24,251 nucleotides of DNA, taken from contig CAKTXP010000016.1 in NCBI GenBank assembly GCA_934631055.1, forward strand, positions 1 through 24,251, written 5' to 3'. Below, piece by piece: positions 9,204 through 17,133 of the stretch. Source of the DNA: an uncultured Clostridia bacterium. GTDB taxonomy: Bacteria > Bacillota > Clostridia > Christensenellales > Aristaeellaceae. The notes below the pieces were generated by a model. That model made no database searches. It worked only from the letters and a program-made list of their open reading frames with translations, and was not told where the DNA came from. Within the stretch, counting starts at the first letter, position 1. Each line of letters opens with the position of its first letter. Position numbers and translations under genes: made by a program.

Positions 9204-11252
9204 ATGCGTAATTATCCGAAAGTCCCGCGTACCGATACGAAGGATACGATCTTTGGCGTGACGATCGAGGACCCGTACCGCTATCTGGAAGATAAGAAAG
9301 ACCCCAAGGTGCTGGATATCGTCGCGCAGGAAAACGCATATACCAAGGCGTTCTTTGATAACCAGCCGGAATTCCATTGGCAGGAAGTCGAAAAGCGCCT
9401 GCGCGAAAAGCCTGTGCATCACGCGCTTTCCGGCGTGCAGGAGGCATGCGGATGCCGCTGCGCCAGCCGCAAACTCGACGGCGGCATGCACGATATCGTC
9501 ACGCTCGATGAACATTACAACGTGACCGGCGTGCTGATGAACGACGCCATGATGGATGACCGCATGCACGTTTACAGCGCGAAGCCCTGCCCGACGCATG
9601 CCGGCATTTACGCGATCATGGGCGTGAAGCACGGCGCGCCGCGCTGCTGCATCGTGGTGTATGACGCCAATGCCAAGCGTGTGGTTGCCGAGCTGGACGA
9701 CGTGTTCGGCTTCAACTGGTCGGAGGACGGCGAAGGCGTTCTCTATTCCAGCGCGGTCGTCGATACGCAGAATAACCGGAACATCAACCGCGTGCATCGC
9801 TTTGATTGGCAAAGCGAAGTGAACCATACGCTGTATGTTTACCCGGATAACGCGGTCTTTATCGGGGTAAGCCCCGCGCCGAACGGCGGATGCTTCCTCG
9901 GCGTCAAGGTCAATTACGGCGACACGCTCATGCTGTATCTGAACAGCGAGGGCAAAGCAACCCGCCTGAGCAGCGGCAAGGGCTTCTTTGAGTATATCGG
10001 TGAAAAGAACGGACGCTGCTATTTCAGCACGGACGAGAATGCGCCGATGGGTCATGTGCTGTCCATCGCTGCCAAAGATGTCGAGCGGGAAGGTGCGCTG
10101 GTCGATGGCTTTGCCGTCGCGCTGGCGGAAACGGATGCGTCGCTGGAGAGCGTCGGCTTGACGGATGAGGGCATCCTTGCCGTGCATAGCCGCAACGCCT
10201 GCTCGGAGATGGCACTGTATTCCTTCGAGGGCAAGAAACTGCGCGAGATCGCCATGCCCAGCGAGTTTGGCGCAATCAGCACCGGCGGCACGATGGAAGT
10301 TTCCGACGAAGGGAACATCTTCCTCGGCTTCCAGAGCTTCACCATGAAACCGGTTATGCTCAAGCTGAATGTGCATACCTTTGGGCTGACCGTCATCGAC
10401 AAGGAAGAGGATCGCGATACGAGCGACATTGCCGTGTCGCAATGTTTCCTCAAGGCGCGTGACGGCGAGCGCATTCTGGTGTATCTGGTACACAAAAAAG
10501 ATCTTGTCAAGGATGGCAGCACGCCGACGCTCATGTATGGCTACGGCGGATATTTCAACATTCTCAGCCCGATGCCGGAGAATATGTCGGGCTACGATAT
10601 CGTCGAATGGGCGCGGAAGGGGCGCATTTACGCCCACTGCATCCTGCGCGGCGGCGGAGAATACGGCACGAAGTGGCATGAGGCGGGCATGAAGCTGAAC
10701 AAGAAGAATGCCTTCTATGACTTCATCGACATTGCCGAATGGCTGGTCGCGCAGGGCTACACCCGCCCGGCGAAGATCGTCGCCAACGGTGCGAGCAACG
10801 GCGGTCTGCTGATGGCGGCAATCTCCACGCTGCGTCCGGATCTGTTCGGAACGGTCATTGCGTCCGTTCCGCATACGGATATGATCCGCTTCCGCAACGA
10901 CGACCGCGGCATGATGTATGTCACCGAGTATGGTGATCCGCTTGAAAACGAGGAAACGCTGAAGTATATGCTGTCCTATTCGCCGTATCACAACATCAAG
11001 CCCGGCACGCTTTACCCGCGTCTGCTGGTTCAGACGGGCGAAAACGACAACAATGTGCCGCCGTATCACGGCAAGAAGTTCGCGATTCGCTTGCAGCATG
11101 ACGCTGACGAGCGCCATCCGGTGCTGCTGACCGTGCTGGCGCATGGCAGCCATGACCGCGGCGTCGGAGAGGAATACTACTATAATATCGCGCAGATGCA
11201 GACGTTCGTTGAGATCGGTCTGGCGGAAGCGGAGAAGGAAGATAAGGAATAA
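9204..11252 (+). CDS. Prolyl oligopeptidase family S9A peptidase
   Basis: This is a cytoplasmic serine peptidase of 682 residues, close to the usual 680-700 of S9A enzymes. The N-terminus carries the family motif EDPYRYLED (about residues 22-30). The middle (about 70-400) is the beta-propeller gate, and the C-terminal alpha/beta hydrolase domain starts near 430. The catalytic triad is Ser531 (GASNGG), Asp615 (GENDNNVPP) and most likely His647 (AHGSH, where most members have GHG; His650 is a less likely alternative). The enzyme would cut proline-containing oligopeptides of limited size. The start is ATG 9204, with AAGGAGG (9192-9198) directly before it; upstream in-frame codons lie in the repeat and have no site. 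No clear promoter is seen, so it may depend on readthrough from the amidohydrolase genes. Confidence 0.93.
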   Translation: MRNYPKVPRTDTKDTIFGVTIEDPYRYLEDKKDPKVLDIVAQENAYTKAFFDNQPEFHWQEVEKRLREKPVHHALSGVQEACGCRCASRKLDGGMHDIVTLDEHYNVTGVLMNDAMMDDRMHVYSAKPCPTHAGIYAIMGVKHGAPRCCIVVYDANAKRVVAELDDVFGFNWSEDGEGVLYSSAVVDTQNNRNINRVHRFDWQSEVNHTLYVYPDNAVFIGVSPAPNGGCFLGVKVNYGDTLMLYLNSEGKATRLSSGKGFFEYIGEKNGRCYFSTDENAPMGHVLSIAAKDVEREGALVDGFAVALAETDASLESVGLTDEGILAVHSRNACSEMALYSFEGKKLREIAMPSEFGAISTGGTMEVSDEGNIFLGFQSFTMKPVMLKLNVHTFGLTVIDKEEDRDTSDIAVSQCFLKARDGERILVYLVHKKDLVKDGSTPTLMYGYGGYFNILSPMPENMSGYDIVEWARKGRIYAHCILRGGGEYGTKWHEAGMKLNKKNAFYDFIDIAEWLVAQGYTRPAKIVANGASNGGLLMAAISTLRPDLFGTVIASVPHTDMIRFRNDDRGMMYVTEYGDPLENEETLKYMLSYSPYHNIKPGTLYPRLLVQTGENDNNVPPYHGKKFAIRLQHDADERHPVLLTVLAHGSHDRGVGEEYYYNIAQMQTFVEIGLAEAEKEDKE

Positions 11253-11646
11253 GCGCCTTAAATCAAAACGAGATAGGGAAAGCGGCTGTCAGGCTAATAA
11301 AACTGATGTTTCAAGAAAAATCTAAGAACTTGCGCCCGAAGGTTTCCAAAGAGCGATGCGCCAAATGGGCGCCGTAAACGTTCGGAAAGCCCTTTGGTGG
11401 GGCGATGGGGCAAAAGCCCCATATTCCTGAAGTGGTTTAGATTGTTGTTTCTTGAAATGTTCGGTTTAAGCCTGATAGCCTCTTTCTTTTATAATATTAA
11501 GCAAAACGACGTATATCAAGACGAATACTGCCTTGACGACAAAAGAAAACAAGGAATTCGCAAAATAGCGAGAATACCGTTCGCTTTCTGACGTCTATGT
11601 GTATAATGAAGGTACTTACCGTTACGAAAAAAGGGAGCGGCTTGAT
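11253..11646. other. Non-coding gap with hairpins and candidate promoters
   Basis: I see no convincing gene here; the stretch is more AT-rich than its surroundings. At 11336-11422 there are interlocking inverted pairs: CCGAA with TTCGG (11336-11340/11381-11385), CCAAAG with CTTTGG (11346-11351/11392-11397), GCGCC with GGCGC (11358-11362/11368-11372), and a clean ATGGGGC-AAAA-GCCCCAT hairpin (11405-11422) resembling the last hairpin of the dispersed repeat. Two TATAAT boxes (11490-11495 and 11602-11607) are candidate -10 elements for the downstream gene. The nearer one has no good -35, so neither is certain. Confidence 0.45.
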
Positions 11647-12834
11647 ATGCGGAAGAAGATCGTGTCCTATGGCTGTACGATCCTGTGTGTGCTGGCGTTG
11701 GCGGCGGTGTGCATGCTTTTTACAGGCTATCGGCTGAGCGGCGATAATCCATACCGTTCTTATGCGCTTCAAACACAGTCATGGCTGGAAGGCCGGCTGG
11801 ATCTGGGCAAGGATTATCCATGGCTGGAGCTTGCCATCTATGAAGATAAATATTATGTGAGCTTTCCGCCGTTCCCGTCGTATGTGCTGCTGCCTTTCTG
11901 CGCGCTGTTCGGCGAGAATACGCCGGATCACTGGATCGTGCTGGCGCTGCTCTGCGTGAGTACGTTTTACGCCCAGCGGCTGTATCGGCTGATGAAGGGC
12001 AAACCGGAGGATGAGTGGATTTGGGTTGTATTTCTGATTGCCGGAAATGGGCTGCTGAACATCAGCCTGCAAGGCTGGGTCTGGCATATGGCGCAGGATA
12101 TGTGCTTTGCGTTATCGCTGATGGCGCTGTATTATGCGCATAAGGGGAAAGGCGGCGTCGCGCTGACCTGCTGGATGTGCGCGGCGGGATGCAGACCGAT
12201 GGTCGTGGTGTATCTTCCGTATCTGATGCTGGTGCTGTATAAAAAAGAAGGTAGGCTGGATATCCGCCGCTGGCTGAAATGGCTTATCGTTCCCGCGATG
12301 CTGGCGATTTCCTATATGGCGCTCAACTATGCGCGATTTGGTAATCCGCTGGAATTCGGACATAATTATCTGCCGGAATTCCAACGCGCGGAAAAGGGAC
12401 AGTTCAGCTTTGAGTACCTGAGCAAGAATTGGTCGGATCTGTTCAGGATACCGACGTTTGACGCGGAGAGCGGAAAGATCAAGCTTTACAAGCATGATTG
12501 TCAGGCAATCGAGTTTATCAACCCCATCTGCGTGATGGCTGTGCTGGCGCTGGCGGCGGGACTGATCCGTAAGCGGATGAAACTTTCGCTGACAACAGTC
12601 CTGCTCGTGCTGGGCGCGGCAGCGCATCTAATGATCGTGCTTTGCCATAGGACGCTGGGCGGATGGCAGTTCGGCAATCGGTACATCGTCGATATCCTGC
12701 CGTATGTTTTCTGCGGCATCGTCTGCGGAATGCCTCAGAGCAGGACGTACTCCGCGCTGTGCAGGGTGCTTTGCTGTATAGGCGTGGCGGTGAATGTCAT
12801 CGGGACGATATTGGTTTATGGGCATTGGATATAA
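11647..12834 (+). CDS. Polytopic membrane protein, GT-C glycosyltransferase-like
   Basis: This is a 395-residue integral membrane protein with about ten hydrophobic segments. After the first helix, an extracytoplasmic loop contains QSWLEGRLDL and then YYVSFPPFPSYVLLPFCALFG. This arrangement occurs in GT-C-fold membrane proteins related to ArnT/mannosyltransferases that use polyprenyl-linked sugars. A late loop reads GGWQFGNRYIVDILPY, also typical of that group. Start ATG 11647 is chosen because AAAAGGGAGCGG lies upstream; the in-frame GTG at 11599 overlaps the candidate TATAAT box. The gene stands alone and is convergent with the YitT-like gene. Donor and acceptor are unknown, and assignment to a glycosyltransferase rests on the motif pattern only. 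Confidence 0.75.
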   Translation: MRKKIVSYGCTILCVLALAAVCMLFTGYRLSGDNPYRSYALQTQSWLEGRLDLGKDYPWLELAIYEDKYYVSFPPFPSYVLLPFCALFGENTPDHWIVLALLCVSTFYAQRLYRLMKGKPEDEWIWVVFLIAGNGLLNISLQGWVWHMAQDMCFALSLMALYYAHKGKGGVALTCWMCAAGCRPMVVVYLPYLMLVLYKKEGRLDIRRWLKWLIVPAMLAISYMALNYARFGNPLEFGHNYLPEFQRAEKGQFSFEYLSKNWSDLFRIPTFDAESGKIKLYKHDCQAIEFINPICVMAVLALAAGLIRKRMKLSLTTVLLVLGAAAHLMIVLCHRTLGGWQFGNRYIVDILPYVFCGIVCGMPQSRTYSALCRVLCCIGVAVNVIGTILVYGHWI

Positions 12835-12876
12835 TACTATTCTGCATCTAAAAATACACATTCTCCGAACGCCCTC

Positions 12877-12924
12877 GTTTCAATCGTAGAATGCTTCGCA
12901 TTCTGCTCTGAAACTGTATTTTTT
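12877..12924 (+). terminator. Terminator after the GT-C-like gene
   Basis: A two-part stem, GTTTCA (12877-12882) with TGAAAC (12909-12914) enclosing AGAATGC-TTC-GCATTCT (12888-12904), is followed two bases later by ATTTTTT. Flanking segments could also pair: AAAAATAC (12850-12857) with GTATTTTT (12916-12923), and ACATTCTCC (12858-12866) with GGAGAATGT (12935-12943). These last two cross each other, so they are alternative or pseudoknotted pairings. Confidence 0.7.
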
Positions 12925-12970
12925 GATAGACTAGGGAGAATGTTGGGCTGCCGACCCGGGAAATTCGCAT

Positions 12971-13071
12971 AGAAACGCAAGCGTTTCTTACGATTTCCAT
13001 CACGCTGAATCCCGCACAGCGGGCGCGTGACTCCAATCCCAAACCCCATCTTCGCTTCGCGGCAGTTTAAA
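12971..13071 (-). repeat. Structured repeat, copy 4 (minus orientation)
   Basis: Read on the minus strand, this element starts with TTTAAACTGCCGCGAAGCG, the same core as copies 1-3. It then carries a different hairpin set. A nested palindrome has outer arms GCGTGA/TCACGC (13025-13030 and 13000-13005) and inner CCCGC-ACA-GCGGG (13011-13023). Next is AGAAACG with CGTTTCT (12971-12977/12982-12988). The block 12991-13045 matches the reverse complement of 24197-24251 at 54 of 55 positions, the single difference being at 12999. Confidence 0.82.
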
Positions 13072-13081
13072 CAGATTTTTA

Positions 13082-13128
13082 AATAAAGAATCGACGCCAA
13101 TCGCTTTGACTGGCGTCGATTCTTTATT
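13082..13128 (-). terminator. Strong terminator of the YitT-like gene
   Basis: A perfect 18-bp stem (13082-13099 with 13111-13128) and an 11-base loop include the stop codon of the minus-strand gene in one arm. On the minus strand it runs out through TTTATTT, and on the plus strand through TCTTTATT, so it can probably stop transcription from both sides of this convergent gap. Confidence 0.88.
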
Positions 13129-13762
13129 CCGCCGATTCATTCTGCAAAGCCCGCGGCACGGGAATGCGCTGAATCAGCCCGATAAGCTGACCGGAGAGGA
13201 TGACTGTCAGCAGCGAACAGCCCAGTCGGTCGAGCGGCAGATAGGTTGCCGACAGCGCAAGGACGATTAAGTCGCTGGCAAGGTAGATGCGCTCGATGGG
13301 CTGATGCAGGACTTCATGCAGCGCCATCGCTAAGGCGTCGTCGCCGCCCGGCGCGCCGCCCGCGCGGACGCTCAGCCCGACGCCGATGCCGACGAAAAGC
13401 GCGCCGATGACTGCCGCGACGAACGGCATCTGCGCCAGAGAGGGCCAAAGCGGATCGAATCGCTCAAAGACCGCGTAGAACGCCGAAAAACCGCCGCCCG
13501 CGATGATGGAATAGAAAATAAAGGATTGCCCCAGCGTTTTCCATCCTGCCGCATAGCAGAGAGCGTTGAGAATCAGCCCCGAAATGGACGGGGAGATATC
13601 GAACCAGTGATGCAGCAGAAGGGTCAGCCCCAGCACACCGCCTTCCGTGACGCCGGAAAAGGCATGAACGTTGTACAGACCGAATGCCAGAATGGCGCTG
13701 CCCAGCAGGGCAAGCACACAACGGCGGACAGAGAAATAGGGAAAACGCTTGGAAAAAGACAA
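13124..13762 (-). CDS. YitT family membrane protein
   Basis: This is a 212-residue membrane protein with about six transmembrane segments. It shows YitT/DUF161-family features: an early AFGLYNVHAFSGVTEGGVLGLTLLLHH segment (given here in part: SGVTEGGVLGL near residues 36-46), NALCYAAGWKTLG, and a late VRAGGAPGGDDALAMAL motif near residues 132-148. It ends near residue 212 and lacks the C-terminal DUF2179 domain of full-length YitT proteins, so it belongs to the short branch. The function of the family is not established; transport is often presumed. The start is TTG at 13762, preceded by AAAGGAAGGG. A divergent promoter region lies upstream and the stop lies within its own terminator. Confidence 0.83.
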   Translation of the reverse strand: MSFSKRFPYFSVRRCVLALLGSAILAFGLYNVHAFSGVTEGGVLGLTLLLHHWFDISPSISGLILNALCYAAGWKTLGQSFIFYSIIAGGGFSAFYAVFERFDPLWPSLAQMPFVAAVIGALFVGIGVGLSVRAGGAPGGDDALAMALHEVLHQPIERIYLASDLIVLALSATYLPLDRLGCSLLTVILSGQLIGLIQRIPVPRALQNESAE

Positions 13763-13797
13763 AATAAAACAACCCTTCCTTTATATTTGAAAAACTC

Positions 13798-13831
13798 ATT
13801 ATAGTTTAATTAAAAAGGTGAGGATTGTCAA
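13798..13831 (-). promoter_or_regulatory. Promoter region of the YitT-like gene
   Basis: On the minus strand a perfect TTGACA (13826-13831) and a perfect TATAAT (13798-13803) are present, but 22 bases apart, longer than the usual 17. A weaker TAAACT box lies at 17 bases from the TTGACA. Either this is one promoter with a weak -10, or the TATAAT is used without this -35. Confidence 0.55.
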
Positions 13832-13895
13832 GCTGAAAGCGGGAAGCGAAAAGAGAAAAGTGGTTTGAATGATGCGAAATACTGTGTAAATTAAC

Positions 13896-13954
13896 GATAA
13901 AATGGAGCGAATCGGATAAAATAAGGCGATAAATAGCGCTAAATTGGAGATAAA
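13896..13954. other. GATAAA-rich direct repeats between divergent genes
   Basis: Four GATAAA hexamers occur at 13896, 13915, 13928 and 13949. The first and last continue as GATAAAATGGAG and GATAAAGTGGAG. The stretch is AT-rich and lies between the two divergent promoters, upstream of the M24 promoter. It could be an operator or simply low-complexity sequence. No coding potential is seen in the 305-base gap 13763-14066. Confidence 0.35.
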
Positions 13955-13983
13955 GTGGAGAATTCGCGGCGCGAGAAACTGCG

Positions 13984-14012
13984 TTGTGCTTTTTCCTGCG
14001 CTGTGGTAAAAT
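13984..14012 (+). promoter_or_regulatory. Sigma-A-like promoter for the pepP-ispE-sleB run
   Basis: TTGTGC (13984-13989) and TAAAAT (14007-14012) are separated by 17 bases. The start of transcription would be near 14019. The leader contains a small CCGCC/GGCGG hairpin (14031-14044) just before the ribosome binding site of the M24 gene. Confidence 0.65.
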
Positions 14013-14066
14013 GAGGATGCAAAAGAAAAGCCGCCGAAGGGCGGAATGCAAAGGAGCGAGATTCTG

Positions 14067-15305
14067 ATGAATATTTACGAAGGCCGCCGCGAGCGCGTAC
14101 TCAGCCAGCTTGCGTTTGGCGAGATGATGGTGCTGTACAGCGGGGAAAGCGTCCCCTGCTCGATGGACGAGGGTTATCCTTTTGAAGCGAATCATCATTT
14201 CTTCTATCTGACGGGTCTGCGCCGCGAGAACATGGCGCTGGTCATCGCCAACACCCATCGTCCGGCACATGTCATTCTGTTTATCGAGGAACCGATCCCT
14301 GCGATGGAGCGCTGGACGGGACGCCGCGTGACCATCGAGGAAGCGCAGAAGATCAGCGGCATTCAGGATGTCCGCTATATCGACAGCATAGACGCGCTCA
14401 TCGGGCGCTGCGTAGCGCGCGAGACGGTGAATGCCGCTTACTTTGACTGCTACCGCAACGCCGTGGGCGACGCGGACATGTATAACATGACCAAGGCGAA
14501 GGCGTTCATGGCGCAGTATCCGACCATCACGCTCAAGAATGCGCATCAGGTTGTTTCCGCCATGCGCATGGTGAAGGACGCCGACGAGGTCGCCAAGCTG
14601 GAACATGCCATCGCTATCACGGACAAGGGGCTGCGCCGCGTGCTGGCGACGCTTGAACCGGGGAAGATGGAGTATCAGGAGCAGGCGGAGTTTGAATACG
14701 AGATCCACATGCGGGGCGCGGAAGGCGTGTCCTTCCCGACCATCGCGGGCAGCGGCATCAACGGCTGCATGCTCCACTATGGCACGAACCACTGCAAGCT
14801 GGAGGATGGCAAGCTGCTGCTGCTCGACCTCGGCGCGCGCGTGGACGGCTACTGCGCCGATATCACGCGCACTTATCCGATCAACGGCAAGTATACGCCG
14901 CGCCAGCGCGAGATCTACGATATCGTCCTGCGCGCGAACCGCGAGATCGCGAAAGCCGCGCGCCCGGGCGTAACCTTACGCGAGTTGAACGAGCTTTGCA
15001 AGAAAGTGCTGGCGGGGGGGCTGATGGCGATCGGCAAGATCGAGTCTGCGGATCAAATCGGAACGTATTACATGCATGGCGTTTCCCATCATCTGGGCAT
15101 CGACACGCACGACTGCGCCGTCAACGAGAGCGAGGGTCTGCGCGCGGGCATGGTTATCAGCGACGAGCCGGGTCTGTATATCGATGAGGAAGAAATCGGT
15201 ATCCGCATTGAGGATGACCTGCTGATTACGGAAGACGGCTGCCGCGTGCTTTCCGAGGCGATTCCGCGCAACGCGGAGGAGATCGAAGCGCTGATGGCGC
15301 GCTGA
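14067..15305 (+). CDS. pepP: Xaa-Pro aminopeptidase (M24B)
   Basis: This is a 412-residue metallopeptidase that removes an N-terminal residue preceding proline. The N-terminal AMP_N domain (about 1-125) includes HHFFYLTG, and the C-terminal pita-bread fold covers about 165-412. The five metal ligands are visible: Asp254 (LLDLGARVDGY), Asp265 (CADITRTYP), His341 (HGVSHHLG), Glu367 (DEPGLYI) and Glu382 (GIRIEDDLLIT). The start is taken at ATG 14067 because AAAGGAG (14050-14056) lies 10 bases upstream; the earlier ATG at 14046 would place that site inside the coding region. It is followed after 14 bases by ispE. Together with the two S9 peptidases it gives the window a proline-peptide theme. Confidence 0.93.
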   Translation: MNIYEGRRERVLSQLAFGEMMVLYSGESVPCSMDEGYPFEANHHFFYLTGLRRENMALVIANTHRPAHVILFIEEPIPAMERWTGRRVTIEEAQKISGIQDVRYIDSIDALIGRCVARETVNAAYFDCYRNAVGDADMYNMTKAKAFMAQYPTITLKNAHQVVSAMRMVKDADEVAKLEHAIAITDKGLRRVLATLEPGKMEYQEQAEFEYEIHMRGAEGVSFPTIAGSGINGCMLHYGTNHCKLEDGKLLLLDLGARVDGYCADITRTYPINGKYTPRQREIYDIVLRANREIAKAARPGVTLRELNELCKKVLAGGLMAIGKIESADQIGTYYMHGVSHHLGIDTHDCAVNESEGLRAGMVISDEPGLYIDEEEIGIRIEDDLLITEDGCRVLSEAIPRNAEEIEALMAR

Positions 15306-15319
15306 GAAAGGATGTTTCG

Positions 15320-16207
15320 ATGAAGCTCAGGATACAGGCGCGCGCGAAGATCAACTGGACGCTCGACGTGGTCGGCACGCTGCCCAACGGCTATCACGAC
15401 TTGGATATGCTGATGCAGTCTGTGACGCTCTGCGACCAGATGACGATGGAGGAAGCGTCGGAGCTGTCTCTCTATGTGCGCATGCACGGGCGGGCGTTCG
15501 TTCCCGCGGACGGGAATAACCTCGTCCTGCGTGCGGCAGCGGCGCTTCAAAATGCGACGGGCTGCACGCGCGGCGCGCATATCACCCTGCGCAAATATAT
15601 CCCTGTCGCGGCGGGCATGGGCGGCGGAAGCAGTGACGCGGCGGCGGCGCTGGTCGGACTGAACCGCCTGTGGGGGCTGGGGCTTACGCCGGACGAACTG
15701 GAGAAGATCGGTCTGACCGTCGGCGCGGACGTTCCATTCTGCATCCGCGGCGGGCTTCAACGCGCGCAGGGCGTCGGCGAAAAGCTGACGCGGCTGGAGA
15801 TGAAGAAGCCGCTGTATCTGGTCGCTTTCCAGCCCTGCCGCGGGCTTTCCACGCGCGACGTATTCGGCGCGCTGCACGAAGAAGGCATCCGTCCGGAGGA
15901 CAGACCGGATAACGAAGCCGCGCAGAAAGCGCTTGCCGCGGGCGACGTCCGCGCGCTGGGGCAGGCGCTGGGCAATGTGCTTGAGCCGGTCTCCCGCCGG
16001 ATGCGTCCGGATATCGACCGTGCCATCCGCGCTATCGAGGATACGGGCGCGCTTGGCGCGCGCATGACGGGCAGCGGCTCGGCGGTGTTCGGCGTGTACA
16101 TGCACGCGGGCGCCTGCCGCCGCGCGACCGACCGCCTGCTTGCCGCCTACCCGACCTGTCGGATGATGCGGACAGCGGCGCACGGCATCGTCATCGAAGA
16201 AGAATAA
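15320..16207 (+). CDS. ispE: 4-diphosphocytidyl-2-C-methyl-D-erythritol kinase
   Basis: This is a cytoplasmic GHMP kinase of the MEP isoprenoid pathway, phosphorylating the 2-hydroxyl of CDP-ME with ATP. Its length, 295 residues, is normal for IspE. The conserved AKINWTLDV motif holds the active-site Lys10, NGYHDLDMLMQSV follows at about 23-35, the ATP-binding glycine loop is PVAAGMGGGSSDAAAAL (95-111), and the catalytic Asp137 is in GADVPF. The third GHMP motif, ARMTGSGSAVFGV, is near the C-terminus. AGAAAGGATG precedes the ATG. In many Firmicutes ispE is found near sporulation or purine genes, and here it leads into the sleB-ypeB germination pair. Confidence 0.95.
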   Translation: MKLRIQARAKINWTLDVVGTLPNGYHDLDMLMQSVTLCDQMTMEEASELSLYVRMHGRAFVPADGNNLVLRAAAALQNATGCTRGAHITLRKYIPVAAGMGGGSSDAAAALVGLNRLWGLGLTPDELEKIGLTVGADVPFCIRGGLQRAQGVGEKLTRLEMKKPLYLVAFQPCRGLSTRDVFGALHEEGIRPEDRPDNEAAQKALAAGDVRALGQALGNVLEPVSRRMRPDIDRAIRAIEDTGALGARMTGSGSAVFGVYMHAGACRRATDRLLAAYPTCRMMRTAAHGIVIEEE

Positions 16208-16260
16208 TTTTACAGCCTTTGGGCGATCCTTGTCTTATATCCGGAAATGGAGGAATGGAC

Positions 16261-16455
16261 ATGGATCGCTTTTTGATTGCGCTGCTTTTAGCGGCTCTTC
16301 TTTTGTTCCTGCCTGCGAAGGCGTTTGGCGGCGATGCGGCGCAGCCTGTCTTTTTCAGCATGCTCTTTCCGCAGCTCCTGCCTGATTTTGAATCCGAGGA
16401 AGAACGGGCGGAGGACGGCTTCTGGACGCTGTTTGGAGGGCTTAGCCGGTTATGA
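16261..16455 (+). CDS. Small secreted or membrane-anchored protein, 64 residues
   Basis: I do not recognise this protein. Residues 1-22 are a hydrophobic segment (FLIALLLAALLLFLPAKAFG) that looks like a signal peptide with an AKA-FG type cleavage site or a single membrane anchor. The remaining 40 residues contain an acidic stretch, DFESEEERAED, and end in WTLFGGLSRL. The start ATG 16261 is supported by GGAGGA 6 bases upstream. Its stop overlaps the sleB start (ATGA), so it is translationally coupled to the cortex-lytic enzyme. This suggests an envelope or spore-related role, but there is no direct evidence. The tidy overlap and ribosome binding site make it likely to be real. Confidence 0.65.
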   Translation: MDRFLIALLLAALLLFLPAKAFGGDAAQPVFFSMLFPQLLPDFESEEERAEDGFWTLFGGLSRL

Positions 16456-17123
16456 AAAAGACGCGGTTTGTCGCGGCGCTGCTTGTTGCGCTGCTGATGC
16501 TCTTTTCGCTGTCTCCTGCGGCGATGGCGGCGGTCTATTGGGGACAGCGCGGCGAAGAAGTCCGCCAGGTTCAGCAGAAGCTCAAACAGTGGGGCTACTA
16601 TTCCGGCGGCGTAGACGGCGTTTTCGGGCAGAGTACCTATAACGCCATCGTCAGCTTTCAGAAGAAGAACGGGCTGACCGCTGATGGCGTCGCGGGGCAG
16701 GCGACCCTCGCCGCCATGGGTATTTCGCAGACGCAGACGGTTGCGGCGTCGGCTTCCGCATCGTCCAGCTATGCGTCGGATATCGAGCTGCTTGCGAAAC
16801 TCATCCATGGCGAAGCGCGCGGCGAGCCGTATGTCGGCATGGTGGCAGTCGGCGCGGTTGTCCTCAATCGGGTCAGGAGCAGCCGGTTTCCCAATACGTT
16901 GGCAGGTGTCATCTATCAATCCGGCGCGTTCGACGCGGTCAGCGACGGGCAGATCAACCTGACGCCGAGCGAACAGAGCCGCCGAGCCGCGCGCGACGCG
17001 ATGAACGGCTGGGATCCGACCGGCGGATGCCTGTACTATTATAACCCGTCCACGGCGACGTCCTCGTGGATCTGGTCGCGCGAGGTGCGGCTGACCATCG
17101 GCGAACACAGCTTTGCCGTATAG
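16452..17123 (+). CDS. sleB: Spore cortex-lytic enzyme SleB
   Basis: This is a 223-residue exported cell-wall hydrolase. Residues 1-26 are a signal peptide ending AMA. Residues 31-91 form a peptidoglycan-binding domain (RGEEVRQVQQKLKQWGYY, then VDGVFGQSTYNAIVSFQ). An Ala/Ser-rich linker follows, and residues 109-223 are the Hydrolase_2/SleB domain. The catalytic Glu121 lies in IHGEARGEPYVG. The family are lytic transglycosylases that act on muramic-delta-lactam cortex peptidoglycan during germination. The gene starts in the stop of the small ORF before it, and ypeB follows after 10 bases, the classic sleB-ypeB arrangement. It is the best evidence that the organism forms endospores. Confidence 0.93.
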   Translation: MKKTRFVAALLVALLMLFSLSPAAMAAVYWGQRGEEVRQVQQKLKQWGYYSGGVDGVFGQSTYNAIVSFQKKNGLTADGVAGQATLAAMGISQTQTVAASASASSSYASDIELLAKLIHGEARGEPYVGMVAVGAVVLNRVRSSRFPNTLAGVIYQSGAFDAVSDGQINLTPSEQSRRAARDAMNGWDPTGGCLYYYNPSTATSSWIWSREVRLTIGEHSFAV

Positions 17124-17133
17124 GAGAGGAAAA

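Noticed and set aside
9186..11153. Long antisense frame opposite the S9A peptidase
   Set aside because: Same composition artefact; the plus-strand gene has an intact catalytic triad and ribosome binding site.
11394..11591. 65-codon frame in the gap before the GT-C-like gene
   Set aside because: Starts with TTG inside a hairpin, has no ribosome binding site, and shows no recognised similarity; kept as non-coding, though a small protein cannot be fully excluded.
16185..16260. Sigma-G promoter before the small gene and sleB
   Set aside because: I looked for the -35/-10 pattern and found only poor partial matches; sleB may be read from upstream or from a site I cannot recognise.
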